Shown here in pieces: positions 27,473 through 36,652 of a stretch of 64,000 bases of DNA. Each line of letters starts with the position of its first letter. The first letter of the stretch is position 1. The notes beneath the pieces are model-generated. The model made no database searches and was not told the origin of the DNA. It saw only the letters and a list, made by a program, of their open reading frames with translations. Made by a program: the position numbers and the translations under genes. The DNA comes from Bacillus halotolerans (GTDB lineage Bacteria; Bacillota; Bacilli; Bacillales; Bacillaceae), in NCBI RefSeq assembly GCF_001517105.1, contig NZ_LPVF01000013.1, forward strand, positions 62,001-126,000. Direction: 5' to 3'.

Positions 27473-28830
27473 CTACTCCCCACGCTGGAACAGGAGATAT
27501 GTTGCCGCTCCAAGAATGAAAATAACACATCACATGACGCCATCTTGACGTGCTTCCATGGTGTAATATCAACCTGCGGGTCATAATCAGGCTTGTATTC
27601 AATTTAGGAACCGCAGCAAATGCCGGTACTCTTTTCGTAAAGAAACCACGAGGACATTAAAGAACCTGATCATCTCTTGAAGATTGTATACTGGAAGGCA
27701 TATCACACGAATCTTTCATAGACAGAACAAAAGAGGAGTAAACACATGATCTACTCCTCTATTTAGTTTCTTGCCCCTTCACTTCTTCATAGTCTGGTGT
27801 TTTCTTTGATAAACCAAGGCGTCATTTTCGCCGTTCATTGTTCATTGGCATATCATCCACCTCTTGATGATAGCTGTATAGCTCTATGACGCGTATAAAA
27901 CAAATGGTGCGATGACATGGATACAATCCCGAGGGCTTGAACAAAAATGCGCCCTGATTTGACAATTTCACCTTCACCATCATCTGGCTTGAACATTGGC
28001 TTGTATATATTTAATGTAAACAAGGTAACTGTACTGTTTACAGCCCCACTGAAAGAGCTTAAAATCACCCTGAATAAAATAGCGGCAAAAATACCATTAA
28101 GCGACGTTGGCAATAAGTCGACGATCTCGAGGGTATACAGCGGCAGCATCTCTATTCCGAAGCCATACAAATGAAAAGGCAGTCACTCCCGGAACTACTT
28201 TATAAAACACTTCAATCAGTTTAAAAACCTGCTAAAAAAGCCCCTGTCCTTCATCTGAATGTTTAGCGCCTAACGCACGCTAAACAAATTGCATGTTCAT
28301 AAATACAGGTGATTCAACTAATAAACCTGTTAAAATCGTCGGCCAGGATACATCTGCCGAATTACGAATATCGATTTTATGTAATGCAGTCAGTCTTGCA
28401 ATTCCGCTCTCAAAGCTGCCATCTTCGACTGCAAGAACGCCGAGAACCACAATAAAAAAATCGTCTAAAATTAAATCACTTCCGTATATCACATCTGCTA
28501 AAAGCAGCTGCGATCAGCCCGCAAAAAATGTAGGCAGTCGTTACGCAATAATGAAGGAAATCAGCTAAACCTCATGAACGTGCTGATGCCAAGCGTCTCC
28601 GTAAAGCGGAAGACAAGAGCCTTGAATACAGATTGTTGCTGGAATGAAACAGCATAACCTATGATCAAATCGCTGCTCCAAAAAATCAGGTATCGCCATG
28701 ACTCCTGTTTTTAAGTAACGCGGGCGGCGCACTTGCTTCCCAAGACATGCTGTCATAGAGCCCGCGTAGCTTTGTCCATTTAACCCGGCCATCAGCTCAG
28801 TTGATAAATTCGTTATAAAAGAGAGCTTTC
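27473..28830 (-). pseudogene. Decayed sodium:solute symporter (SSS family) gene
   Basis: Minus-strand fragments in changing frames follow the order of an SSS transporter. From the start these are LSTELMAGLNGQSYAGSM, RYLKTGVMAIPDFLEQRFDH, LGVLAVEDGSFESGIARL, DVSWPTILTGLLV, MNMQFV-stop-RALGAKHSDEGQG, NGIFAAILFRVILSSFSG, AVNSTVTLFTLNIYKPMFKP. A C-terminal PDYDPQVDITPWK and ILGAATYLLFQRGE comes last. Many stops, at least three shifts and an internal deletion make it non-functional. A hairpin (GAGGAGTA / TACTCCTC, 27733-27760) lies inside it. The order desR then yocH is direct in strain 168, so the symporter is extra here or was lost there. Confidence 0.75.
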
Positions 28831-29076
28831 AATATATAAAACAGTGAGGCTCCTCCCCTAAGAAATAAGGTTAGAGTATGAACGATACAATAATCATAGC
28901 AAAAACCAGCAACACCTTCTGCAAAGACAGTAGATGACAGGAGCGTTTACCTTCTATTCATCGAAATCAGAAGGAGCACAATTTTTCTTTTATCAGCATA
29001 TTATGTTTTACGTCTCTAAAAAACAAAAAAAGGACACGAGCTTAGAGCTACATGTCCTTTAACTTCATCTATTCTA
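28831..29076. other. Intergenic stretch with the yocH terminator
   Basis: A hairpin AAAGGACA / TGTCCTTT (about 29029-29060) ends yocH. No coding feature is seen in the rest. Confidence 0.5.
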
Positions 29077-29940
29077 TTAATTTAACACTTTTACACTTAC
29101 TGTTCTGACGCCCCAATTATGTGCATCACTTTTGTTTGGTACAAATACGTCAATTTTATTTCCTTTTATTGCGCCGCCAGTGTCTGCTGCTGTTGCTTCT
29201 CCATAACCTTCAACATAGACTTTAGAACCTAGCGGAATCACGTTTGGATCAACCGCAATAACTTTAGCATTCGGGTTCTTGTTTAAGTCGATGCCTGTTG
29301 CTGTAACGCCGGAAATGCCGCCGTCGTTAGCAGAGTAAGCAGTAGCAGTAACAGTTAGTTCTTTTGCCGCTTCTTGTTGATTTGTATTAGATTCAACAGC
29401 CTTTTCTTCTGTTTTAACAGAAGTTTCTGCTGCAGCCTTTGTTTCTTGTTTTGGTTGCTGTTGAACAGCTTCTTGTTTAGGTTGCTCTTTTTGCACAGCC
29501 TCTTGTTTTGTTTCAGTTTGAGGTGCGCTTGTTTGCGCATTCTCAGTCACTGTGTTTGCTGCTGTTGCCTGACCTTTTACTGAAAGTGCAGATCCAGCAT
29601 AGATCATGTCAGAGCTTAAGTTATTCCAAACTTTCAGGTTGTTAACTGTCGTACCGAATTTTTGAGCAATCTTAGAAAGCGTATCTCCCGCTTTAATTGT
29701 ATATTGCCCAGAAGTGGTTGTTTCTTCTGAAGAAATGGTCAGTTTTTCTCCCGTAATGATTGTATCAGAAGTTAACTTGTTCCATTCTTTTAGGTCCTTT
29801 AGGTTCACTCCGTTTTTCTGAGAGATCCCCCAGAGCGTATCACCCTTTTGCACCGTGATTTCTTTTGCAGAAGCGTGAGCTCCGAATGCAGTTGTTGAAA
29901 GTGCTGCAACTGCTACAAAGGACATAATCGTCTTCTTCAT
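29077..29940 (-). CDS. yocH: Cell-wall-binding 3D-domain protein YocH
   Basis: A secreted protein of 287 residues: signal peptide ([20 protein letters not shown], cleaved near AHASA), two LysM domains ([40 protein letters not shown]), a low-complexity Gln/Lys/Glu linker, and a C-terminal 3D domain with the three Asp motifs ([51 protein letters not shown]). It resembles MltA/resuscitation-type muralytic enzymes and acts in wall turnover. Start at 29940 with GGGAGG upstream. A perfect WalR box precedes it, as known for yocH. Confidence 0.92.
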   Translation of the reverse strand: MKKTIMSFVAVAALSTTAFGAHASAKEITVQKGDTLWGISQKNGVNLKDLKEWNKLTSDTIITGEKLTISSEETTTSGQYTIKAGDTLSKIAQKFGTTVNNLKVWNNLSSDMIYAGSALSVKGQATAANTVTENAQTSAPQTETKQEAVQKEQPKQEAVQQQPKQETKAAAETSVKTEEKAVESNTNQQEAAKELTVTATAYSANDGGISGVTATGIDLNKNPNAKVIAVDPNVIPLGSKVYVEGYGEATAADTGGAIKGNKIDVFVPNKSDAHNWGVRTVSVKVLN

Positions 29941-30036
29941 AAGTAAATCCTCCCTTGTTAGCTTTTTATTGGCGGCTAACAGGTGATATCGTAACACATG
30001 TAAATGTCAAATCAATAACAAAAAGATATGATTTAG

Positions 30037-30053
30037 ATTACAGTTCCTTTACA
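30037..30053 (-). promoter_or_regulatory. WalR box upstream of yocH
   Basis: On the minus strand TGTAAA-N5-TGTAAT matches the WalR (YycF) consensus of two TGT(A/T)A(A/T/C) repeats exactly. A TTGACA -35-like hexamer lies 20-25 bp further downstream toward the gene. Confidence 0.8.
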
Positions 30054-30176
30054 TGAAGGATTTCTCTCTGTTGGAAAGTCTTACTGAACCCTTGATATAA
30101 TAGGCTTTTCAAGTCTTTTAAGTTCGAGTCAAAAAAAAGAAAAGAAAATGTGTTTTTCAAAGAAAAAAAGGTTGAT

Positions 30177-31964
30177 TTATGCTTTTTTTGAGTCTGTCAC
30201 CTGTACATAAGCTTGTATTTCTTCTAAAAAAAGCCGGCCATATTTTGCTCTTTTTTGTTCTCCGACTCCTTTTACAGACAAAAGTTCCTCATCATTTACA
30301 GGCTGTTTTCCAGACATATCTTTAAGCGTCTGATCAGAAAAAACGACAAAAGGCGGAACGCCCTGCTCTGCTGCAATTTGCTTGCGTAAGGTGCGCAGCC
30401 GTTCAAACAGCGCGTCATTTTCTGTAATGGCTTCTGCTTTTAATGATTCTTTTCTCGCTACTGATAATTCGCCTCTCAGCACATTTCTCCCTTTTCCGCT
30501 TACAAAAAGAGTCGGAAATGTTCCATCTGACATCCTAATAAATTCGTCAGCAATCAGAAATTCAATGAAGTCGCTGATTTCACCAACTGATTGGTGCTTT
30601 AATATTCCGTATGTTGAAAGGCTGCTAAAACCGTTTTCGAGCACTTTTTTATTTTTTGATCCAGCGAGCACCTGAGCAACCATCGTCTTCCCAAAACGTT
30701 CATTCATGCGAATGATACACGATAAGACCATTTGTGCTTCTCTCGTCACGTCATGGGCTGTTCTTGTATCTGTGCAGTTTCCGCACTGTCCGCAGGCTTC
30801 AGCTTCCTTTTCTCCGAAATACATCAGAATAAATCGCTGCAAACAATCTTCCGTATGGCAGTAGTCAACCATTTGCCGCAGTTTTTTCAAGTCCTGCTTT
30901 TGCTTCTCTTCATTTTCCGATTGCTCGATTAAAAAGCGCTGCACCATAATATCCTGCGGAGAAAATAAAAGCACACATTCACTGTCGAGGCCATCCCTGC
31001 CAGCTCGTCCCGCCTCCTGATAGTAGCTTTCCATATCTTTCGGGATTTGTGCATGAAGAACAAACCTGATATTTGATTTATCGATGCCCATGCCGAAAGC
31101 AGATGTGGCAACCATGACCTGCAGCTCATCGTTCAGAAACCTTTCCTGCTGTTCTTTTCTGACTTCGTCCTGTAAGCCCCCGTGATACCGCCCTGCGCTG
31201 ATCTGATTTCGTTTTAATCGCTCATATATCCGATCTGCTTCTTTTCTTGTCGCCGTATAGACAATGCCTGCTTCATGTTTGTTTCTTTTTACATACTCTT
31301 CAATAAAACGATCTTTGTTTTCCCCCTTTGCAACTTTTAAAGTCAGATTGTCACGGGAGAAACCGGTATACACCGTGTTTTCTTTTTGAATATGCAGCTG
31401 GCTGCATATATCATCATGCACCTCAGGTGTTGCTGTTGCCGTTAATGCCATAATGACGGGTTTGTCATTTAACTCACGAAACAGAATTTCAATGTTTCTG
31501 TAGCTTGGCCTGAAATCATGGCCCCATTGAGAAATACAGTGTGCTTCATCTATTGCTACTAGAGGAACGTCAATGCTTTGCAAAATACGAATAAATTCTG
31601 TTGACGTTAACCGCTCTGGTGTAATGTAAAAAAGCTTATAAGCTCCTTCTTTCAGCCCGTTCAGCCTTTCATATATCTCTTGATTGGTTTGCGTGCTGTT
31701 GATGTAAGCAGCTCTGATTCCCGCTTCTTCAAGAGCATCAACCTGATCCTTCATTAAGGAAATTAACGGTGAAATGACAATAGTTGTTCCTTCAAGTATC
31801 AATGCCGGAATTTGATAGCAAATTGATTTCCCCCCGCCTGTCGGCATGATGCAGGCCGTGTTTTGTCTCGCTTCTGTCACCGAACGGATGGCTTCCTCCT
31901 GCCCTCTGCGCAGCTTTTCATAACCGAAATAATGCGCCAAAAGAGATTGGGCTTTATGTAACAT
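30177..31964 (-). CDS. recQ: ATP-dependent DNA helicase RecQ
   Basis: About 595 residues with full RecQ architecture: Walker A MPTGGGKS, DEAH box AIDEAHCISQWGHDFRPSY, helicase C domain (FGMGIDKSNIRFVLHAQIPK, YYQEAGRAGRDGL), the zinc-binding RQC domain with Cys residues in CHTEDCLQRF and CGQCGNC, and a C-terminal HRDC domain (SDQTLKDMSGKQPVNDEELL). It unwinds DNA 3' to 5' in recombination repair and fork restart. ATG 31964 was chosen over the longer frame (MLHKAQSLLAHYFGY start, GAGGG upstream). Confidence 0.95.
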   Translation of the reverse strand: MLHKAQSLLAHYFGYEKLRRGQEEAIRSVTEARQNTACIMPTGGGKSICYQIPALILEGTTIVISPLISLMKDQVDALEEAGIRAAYINSTQTNQEIYERLNGLKEGAYKLFYITPERLTSTEFIRILQSIDVPLVAIDEAHCISQWGHDFRPSYRNIEILFRELNDKPVIMALTATATPEVHDDICSQLHIQKENTVYTGFSRDNLTLKVAKGENKDRFIEEYVKRNKHEAGIVYTATRKEADRIYERLKRNQISAGRYHGGLQDEVRKEQQERFLNDELQVMVATSAFGMGIDKSNIRFVLHAQIPKDMESYYQEAGRAGRDGLDSECVLLFSPQDIMVQRFLIEQSENEEKQKQDLKKLRQMVDYCHTEDCLQRFILMYFGEKEAEACGQCGNCTDTRTAHDVTREAQMVLSCIIRMNERFGKTMVAQVLAGSKNKKVLENGFSSLSTYGILKHQSVGEISDFIEFLIADEFIRMSDGTFPTLFVSGKGRNVLRGELSVARKESLKAEAITENDALFERLRTLRKQIAAEQGVPPFVVFSDQTLKDMSGKQPVNDEELLSVKGVGEQKRAKYGRLFLEEIQAYVQVTDSKKA

Positions 31965-32069
31965 AACGTGTAACCCTCGCTTTTCCTTCAATTTCTCCCA
32001 TCATATCACAAAAAATAACCCTGCATTTCTTCTCAAATAGAAATTGAATTTTCGATACTTTTTCAGATA

Positions 32070-32250
32070 AAATAAAAAGCCATTTCCATAAAGGAAATGG
32101 CTTTCGCTACATCTTGCCGTATGCAAGTAAGAAAGTTTTAAACCACCACTCCTCAAAGTGGGTGTTTGCAGAAACGTTCCTGTCGTCCTCTACAATGGAG
32201 GCATGACATTCCGGCTTCGATATAAAACTCCCTATTACAGCTTAAAGGTT
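32070..32250 (-). ncRNA. bsrB: 6S-2 RNA (BsrB)
   Basis: The minus-strand sequence between recQ and azoR1 matches the 6S-2 RNA known to lie between yocI and yocJ. Complementary outer segments flank a large central bubble, it is rich in structure (ACCCACTTTGAGGAGTGGT hairpin), and it ends in a terminator with GAAAGCCATTTCC / GGAAATGGCTTTT. The 5' end is estimated from the A/T-rich promoter region around 32245-32275, so both ends are approximate. 6S RNAs mimic an open promoter and bind sigma-A RNA polymerase. Confidence 0.85.
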
Positions 32251-32275
32251 AAAACTTAATTAACAATACGTACAA

Positions 32276-32480
32276 AGTAGCTTCTTTTATATAGTACACC
32301 ATCGGACATATTTTATCAAGGGGCAGATCAATTGTTCAGAAAAACTTTTTTCCGTCCATAAAACTGTTTTTTCGTTAATATATCTAATGATTCGACAAAC
32401 AAAAAATATATTACAATAAAAAACGGCGCTTTTTAACGGCAAGAAGTCATCACTTTCTTCTATATAATATGTACACGCAA
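32276..32480. other. A/T-rich intergenic stretch
   Basis: Contains the presumed upstream promoter region of the 6S-2 RNA. No gene or repeat is seen in the rest. Confidence 0.4.
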
Positions 32481-32483
32481 AAA

Positions 32484-32514
32484 AACTCCTATCTCACGGA
32501 TAGGAGTCTTCATT
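32484..32514 (-). terminator. Terminator after azoR1
   Basis: GACTCCTATCC / GGATAGGAGT stem followed on the minus strand by seven T. It lies directly below the azoR1 stop. Confidence 0.85.
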
Positions 32515-32516
32515 CA

Positions 32517-33143
32517 TTAAAATTTAACAGCAAGCTCTTTCGCTTCTTGTAAACCTTTTTCAACAATTTCTTGTGCTTTATCAGGCGCTGCGTTATGTCC
32601 CTCAATGACAACTGTGTGCAAGTCTTGAACACCCCAGAAACCAAGAACTGTTTTCATGAAGTTTAATGACATTTCTAGTGAAGCCATTGGTCCTTCTGAA
32701 TAAACGCCGCCGCGCGCGTTAAGAAGTGCAACTTTTTTGCCGCCCATTAAACCAACTGGTCCTTCTTGTGTGTATTTGAATGTAACGCCTGCGCGAGACA
32801 GGTAATCCACATAAGTATGAAGCACTGCTGGCACTGTAAAGTTCCAAAGCGGGAATGCGAATACCACTTTATCAGCTTTTACAAATTGGTTCAGATATTT
32901 GTCAGCTGTTGCAGCTTGTTTTTTCTCTTCCTCAGTCATTTCCATACCTTGACCTGCTTTAAATGTTCCGTTAATCATATCTCTTCCAAGGTAAGGAAGG
33001 TTTTCTTTATGAAGATCTAATTCAATCACTTCATCATTAGGGTTGTTTTCTTTATATGCAGCTAGAAATGCTTCGTATAGTTTAACTGAAACACCTTCTT
33101 CAGCTGTACGGTCACTTGATTTTACAAATAAAACTGTAGACAT
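32517..33143 (-). CDS. azoR1: FMN-dependent NADH-azoreductase AzoR1 (YocJ)
   Basis: A 208-residue flavodoxin-fold quinone/azo reductase. The FMN-binding pattern VKSSDRTAEEGVSVKLYEAF, the FPLWNFTVPAVLHTYVDYLS stretch and NARGGVYSEGP are typical. It uses NADH for two-electron reduction of quinones and azo compounds, protecting against thiol-depleting electrophiles. The promoter carries a YodB-type dyad, and the YodB gene itself lies at 60825-61163. Confidence 0.94.
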   Translation of the reverse strand: MSTVLFVKSSDRTAEEGVSVKLYEAFLAAYKENNPNDEVIELDLHKENLPYLGRDMINGTFKAGQGMEMTEEEKKQAATADKYLNQFVKADKVVFAFPLWNFTVPAVLHTYVDYLSRAGVTFKYTQEGPVGLMGGKKVALLNARGGVYSEGPMASLEMSLNFMKTVLGFWGVQDLHTVVIEGHNAAPDKAQEIVEKGLQEAKELAVKF

Positions 33144-33173
33144 TTGTATTCCTCCCGGTAAACTTTTTATATT

Positions 33174-33192
33174 AACTTACAAATAGTATGTT
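33174..33192. promoter_or_regulatory. YodB operator of azoR1
   Basis: AACTTAC-AAATA-GTATGTT, a dyad with a TAC-N5-GTA core and 6 of 7 arm matches, lies 30 bp before the azoR1 start. On the minus strand it reads TACTATTTGTAAGTT, as in the YodB box described for azoR1 and yodC. Confidence 0.75.
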
Positions 33193-33247
33193 ACTTTCTT
33201 TTTTATGCAAAGTCAATCACTTTATTTCGAATATGAGATTTTTTCAT

Positions 33248-33288
33248 AAAAAAAAGCAAGTACACTTCATATCGGTGTACTTGCTTGC
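33248..33288 (-). terminator. Terminator after yocK
   Basis: AAGCAAGTACAC / GTGTACTTGCTT stem followed on the minus strand by eight T. Confidence 0.85.
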
Positions 33289-33293
33289 CATTT

Positions 33294-33785
33294 TCAGTTT
33301 GAATCCTGCTCACGATCTAAAATCTCATACGTTTGAGAGCTTTTTTGATCAATTGTTTCTTTATTAGATAGATCTTTGACCTGTTCATGAAACTCCCTTT
33401 CGAATGACGGAGCATCCGTTTCCAAGTCATCCTCTATATCAGCTTGGGCTTCCACTGTCATTCTTGCGTACGGAACAGCTTCTAATCTTTCGTATGGAAT
33501 GTCTTGACCAGTTTTTTCACAAATGCCGTACGTTCCGTCTTTTATCTTTTGTAAAGCATGATTAACTTCCTCCAAAAGCTCCCGGTCTATTTCTTTTACC
33601 GTTTGGTCTGTCATGCGGTCTGTTACAAGTGTTCCGTGGTCAGCCATATGGTTATCGACCCCATTAGACAGCTCTCCTACTTCTTCAGTCATTGATTGTG
33701 TTTTCTTTTTTTCGCCAGACAATTCTTTTTGCATATCAAGCAATTTATGGTAGAGATGCTGAGTTTGTTCTTTAGTCAGTGCCAT
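33294..33785 (-). CDS. yocK: DksA/TraR-type general stress protein YocK
   Basis: About 163 residues of the YteA/DksA-like family. A helical coiled-coil N-terminal half carries DGVDNHMADHGTLVTDRMTD-type acidic and His residues, followed by the degenerate zinc-finger region YGICEKTGQDIPYERLEAVP with only one Cys of the usual four. So zinc is probably not bound as in DksA. YocK belongs to the sigma-B general stress regulon in B. subtilis. Start ATG 33785 after AAAGGAGAGG. Confidence 0.88.
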   Translation of the reverse strand: MALTKEQTQHLYHKLLDMQKELSGEKKKTQSMTEEVGELSNGVDNHMADHGTLVTDRMTDQTVKEIDRELLEEVNHALQKIKDGTYGICEKTGQDIPYERLEAVPYARMTVEAQADIEDDLETDAPSFEREFHEQVKDLSNKETIDQKSSQTYEILDREQDSN

Positions 33786-33856
33786 GTATATCCTCTCCTT
33801 TTTTTCTCTGTTCCCCGTTTTGAATACTGACAAACCAAAAAAGCGTTTTTATGGCA

Positions 33857-33882
33857 CAAAAAAAGCCAAACCATTCTTTGGA
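33857..33882 (-). terminator. Terminator after yocL
   Basis: CCAAA-gaatgg-TTTGG stem followed on the minus strand by CTTTTTTTG. Confidence 0.6.
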
Positions 33883-33906
33883 GACGGCTGGCCTCAGTCA
33901 GTTTAT

Positions 33907-34251
33907 TCAGCTGCATAAATACTTTGTCAGCACCGCTTGCACTTCGCTTAAATCGGTATCTTTCGCAAATTCTAATTCAAAGGTTTTGCTTCTTGTCATT
34001 AATAAAAGTCCAGTATCGGGATCAAACATTCCCGCCTCTTGAATGGCAAAGCTTTCAATCGTTTTATATGGAAGAAATACACGTACCTTCTTTTTAGAAA
34101 ACACCTTATTATCAAAGAAAATGATACGTTTGTTTGTAAAGCAAATTTGGTCAACCCGGAGCTTATAAATCGATTCTATTCTTTCCCCTTCAACGAGCAA
34201 AGCTTCAAGCTTCTTTGCGTCAGTTGATCTGCTAACAGAAAAAACACCCAA
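33907..34251 (-). CDS. yocL: Bacterial PH-domain protein YocL
   Basis: A 114-residue single pleckstrin-homology-like domain: LLVEGERIESIYKLRVDQIC, FTNKRIIFFDNKV, FLPYKTIESFAIQEAG, then beta strands and a C-terminal helix. Such bacterial PH proteins are cytosolic and of unknown role. No signal peptide is seen. It lies alone, upstream of yocK on the same strand but separated by the yocL terminator. Confidence 0.85.
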   Translation of the reverse strand: MGVFSVSRSTDAKKLEALLVEGERIESIYKLRVDQICFTNKRIIFFDNKVFSKKKVRVFLPYKTIESFAIQEAGMFDPDTGLLLMTRSKTFELEFAKDTDLSEVQAVLTKYLCS

Positions 34252-34634
34252 TGAAGAACCCCTCTTTCTGCATTTATCTATTTTTCTTATGACGAGATTA
34301 CATTAAATAAAATAAGTCCTTTATCCCTATATAAGAATACGACATAGAAGACATTTAAACCATTACGAACAGATTACATTTTTCAAATTTTTGATTTGTT
34401 TCTTGTCTTTTGAATTGTTGTCATCATGTAGTACGCACCAAAAGAGAAAAAAGTTTCATTTTCCGTAAATATTTTTTGAAAAATGAGTTTTTTAACGTTT
34501 CTTTTGTGTATCTGTTTTATTTTCCCTTTTTGAATCAAAGAAGAACCGCAGCTTAGCTGCGGTTCTTTGCATAACCATCTGTATCTTCAATGTGACATCT
34601 TCTGTTTCTTCTCCCTCAGGAATTCGATCGGTGA
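34252..34634. other. Intergenic region where yocM would be expected
   Basis: No open frame of coding quality is found. A hairpin AAGAACCGCAGC / GCTGCGGTTCTT (34541-34569) terminates the small gene at 34635. In strain 168 an Hsp20-type gene (yocM) is found in this interval as I recall; it is missing here. Confidence 0.5.
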
Positions 34635-34838
34635 TTATACCTCTTCAAAATATTCTTTATAGTAACCGCCGATTTTATTTGTATTATCGACGACGAACAG
34701 AAATTCCTCTGTTTCATTCTTCACTTCATATTCTTTCCCTGGAGTTAATACGCGATTTACAATGTATTTTTTTGCGTTTGTCTGAACACACTTTACTTTT
34801 TTAATGGTTTCTTTTTGAAGCCAATTTTTATGTATCAT
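34635..34838 (-). CDS. Small conserved protein, DUF6501-like
   Basis: A 67-residue soluble protein: TIKKVKCVQTNAKKYIVNRV, LTPGKEYEVKNETEEFLFVV, DNTNKIGGYYKEYFEEV. The beta-rich pattern GKxYxVxNETxEFxFxxDNxxKxGGYYKEYF is that of a small Bacillus family (DUF6501) of unknown function. The ATG follows AAAGGAGA at good spacing. It stands between yocL and dhaS, and I am not sure which 168 yoz/yoc gene it matches. Confidence 0.75.
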   Translation of the reverse strand: MIHKNWLQKETIKKVKCVQTNAKKYIVNRVLTPGKEYEVKNETEEFLFVVDNTNKIGGYYKEYFEEV

Positions 34839-35066
34839 GATGAAATCTCCTTTACTTGTCTATAAACCTATTGTAGCTTTTTTCTTTTGTAAATTGCAAT
34901 ATCGGTTATTCATTGATTTTGCCTTGTTTTCTAGTATAGAATGTTTGTATACGCTTACTTCCGCAGTAACGATCACAGCTAATTCCTGCTCTTCAATGAA
35001 GCAATATCCATACTATCACCAAGAATCTCAGAACAGACCATAAAAATGACTGGAGGTTTGTTACGA

Positions 35067-36554
35067 ATGAGTTCTTTAACGATGCAAGTGAGTAAAAGGC
35101 TGGAGACATTTTTACAGGGAACAAAGAAGCTTTATATTGATGGAAAGTTTGTTCCGAGTGCCTCAGGGGCAACCTTTGACACGCCCAACCCGGCGACAGG
35201 CGAAACCTTAATGACGCTGTATGAAGCCCAGGCAGAGGATGTGGACAAAGCCGTTAAAGCTGCCCGCAAAGCCTTTGATCAAGGCGAGTGGAGAACAATG
35301 TCTCCAGCATCGAGAAGCAGATTGATGTATAAGCTGGCAGATTTAATGGAAGAGCATAAAACTGAGCTTGCTCAGCTTGAAACCCTTGATAACGGAAAAC
35401 CAATAAACGAAACAACAAATGGAGATATTCCGCTGGCTATTGAGCATATGCGCTATTACGCCGGCTGGTGTACAAAAATAACAGGGCAGACAATCCCTGT
35501 TTCCGGCTCTTATTTTAATTACACACGCCATGAGCCTGTTGGCGTCGTCGGGCAAATCATCCCATGGAATTTCCCGCTTCTTATGGCGATGTGGAAAATG
35601 GGTGCGGCTCTTGCAACCGGCTGTACCATTGTGCTTAAGCCTGCTGAGCAAACCCCGCTTTCAGCTCTTTATTTGGCTGAGTTAATTGATAAAGCCGGTT
35701 TCCCTGACGGTGTCATCAATATCATTCCGGGATTCGGCGAGGATGCGGGAGAAGCACTTACCAACCATGAAGCGGTTGATAAAATTGCCTTTACCGGATC
35801 AACAGAAATCGGAAAGAAAATCATGGGCACGGCGGCAAAAAGCATTAAGCGGGTCACCCTGGAACTGGGCGGAAAATCACCTAATATTCTGCTCCCGGAT
35901 GCGAATTTGAAAAAAGCCATTCCAGGCGCTTTAAACGGTGTCATGTTTAACCAAGGCCAAGTCTGCTGTGCGGGCTCACGCGTCTTTATTCATAAAGACC
36001 AGTATGATGAAGTTGTCAATGAGATGGTGTCTTATGCTGAATCACTCCGCCAAGGAGCCGGACTTCATAAAGATACCCAAATCGGCCCGCTCGTGAGCAA
36101 GGAGCAGCATGAACGCGTTCTTTCTTATATTCAAAAAGGGAAAGATGAAGGAGCTAAAGCTGTCACTGGCGGAAGTTGCCCTTATGAAGAAGGATACTTT
36201 GTCGCGCCGACTGTGTTTGCGAATGTGGAAGACGATATGACCATCGCTAAAGAAGAAATTTTCGGACCAGTCCTGACGGCCATACCATATGAAACAGTGG
36301 ATGAAGTCATTGAACGAGCTAACCATTCTGAATACGGACTTGCTGCCGGACTATGGACCGAGAATGTAAAACAAGCCCATTATATCGCAGATCGTCTTCA
36401 AGCCGGCACTGTCTGGGTAAACTGCTATAATGTGTTTGACGCAGCTTCCCCATTCGGCGGTTATAAACAATCCGGACTCGGAAGAGAAATGGGCTCATAT
36501 GCTCTAGATAACTACACAGAAGTCAAGAGTGTCTGGATTAATCTTGAGGACTAA
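35067..36554 (+). CDS. dhaS: Aldehyde dehydrogenase DhaS
   Basis: A 495-residue NAD(P)-dependent aldehyde dehydrogenase. It has the N-terminal Rossmann segment (PWNFPLLMAMWKMGAALATG, KPAEQTPLSALYLAEL, FTGSTEIGKKIM), the catalytic Glu in LELGGKSPNI and catalytic Cys in NQGQVCCAGSRVF. EEIFGPVL and FGGYKQSGLGRE close the fold. It oxidises aldehydes to acids; the preferred substrate is unknown. The start at 35067 follows GGAGGTTTGTTACGA and omits seven upstream codons. Confidence 0.93.
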   Translation: MSSLTMQVSKRLETFLQGTKKLYIDGKFVPSASGATFDTPNPATGETLMTLYEAQAEDVDKAVKAARKAFDQGEWRTMSPASRSRLMYKLADLMEEHKTELAQLETLDNGKPINETTNGDIPLAIEHMRYYAGWCTKITGQTIPVSGSYFNYTRHEPVGVVGQIIPWNFPLLMAMWKMGAALATGCTIVLKPAEQTPLSALYLAELIDKAGFPDGVINIIPGFGEDAGEALTNHEAVDKIAFTGSTEIGKKIMGTAAKSIKRVTLELGGKSPNILLPDANLKKAIPGALNGVMFNQGQVCCAGSRVFIHKDQYDEVVNEMVSYAESLRQGAGLHKDTQIGPLVSKEQHERVLSYIQKGKDEGAKAVTGGSCPYEEGYFVAPTVFANVEDDMTIAKEEIFGPVLTAIPYETVDEVIERANHSEYGLAAGLWTENVKQAHYIADRLQAGTVWVNCYNVFDAASPFGGYKQSGLGREMGSYALDNYTEVKSVWINLED

Positions 36555-36565
36555 AAGGTTTTTAA

Positions 36566-36596
36566 AAAAACTGCTGCCAGCCAGCAGTTTTTTTCT
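36566..36596 (+). terminator. Terminator between dhaS and sqhC
   Basis: AAAACTGCTG / CAGCAGTTTTTTT stem with T-run, 12 nt after the dhaS stop. Confidence 0.8.
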
Positions 36597-36652
36597 TTCA
36601 GTAATGGCGGCAAAAGCAGATGAATATATATCTTCTGAAGGAGTTGAGCGGG

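Noticed and set aside
29374..29583. Cys/Phe-rich plus-strand frame opposite yocH
   Set aside because: It is the antisense of the Gln/Lys/Glu linker of YocH; low-complexity artefact.
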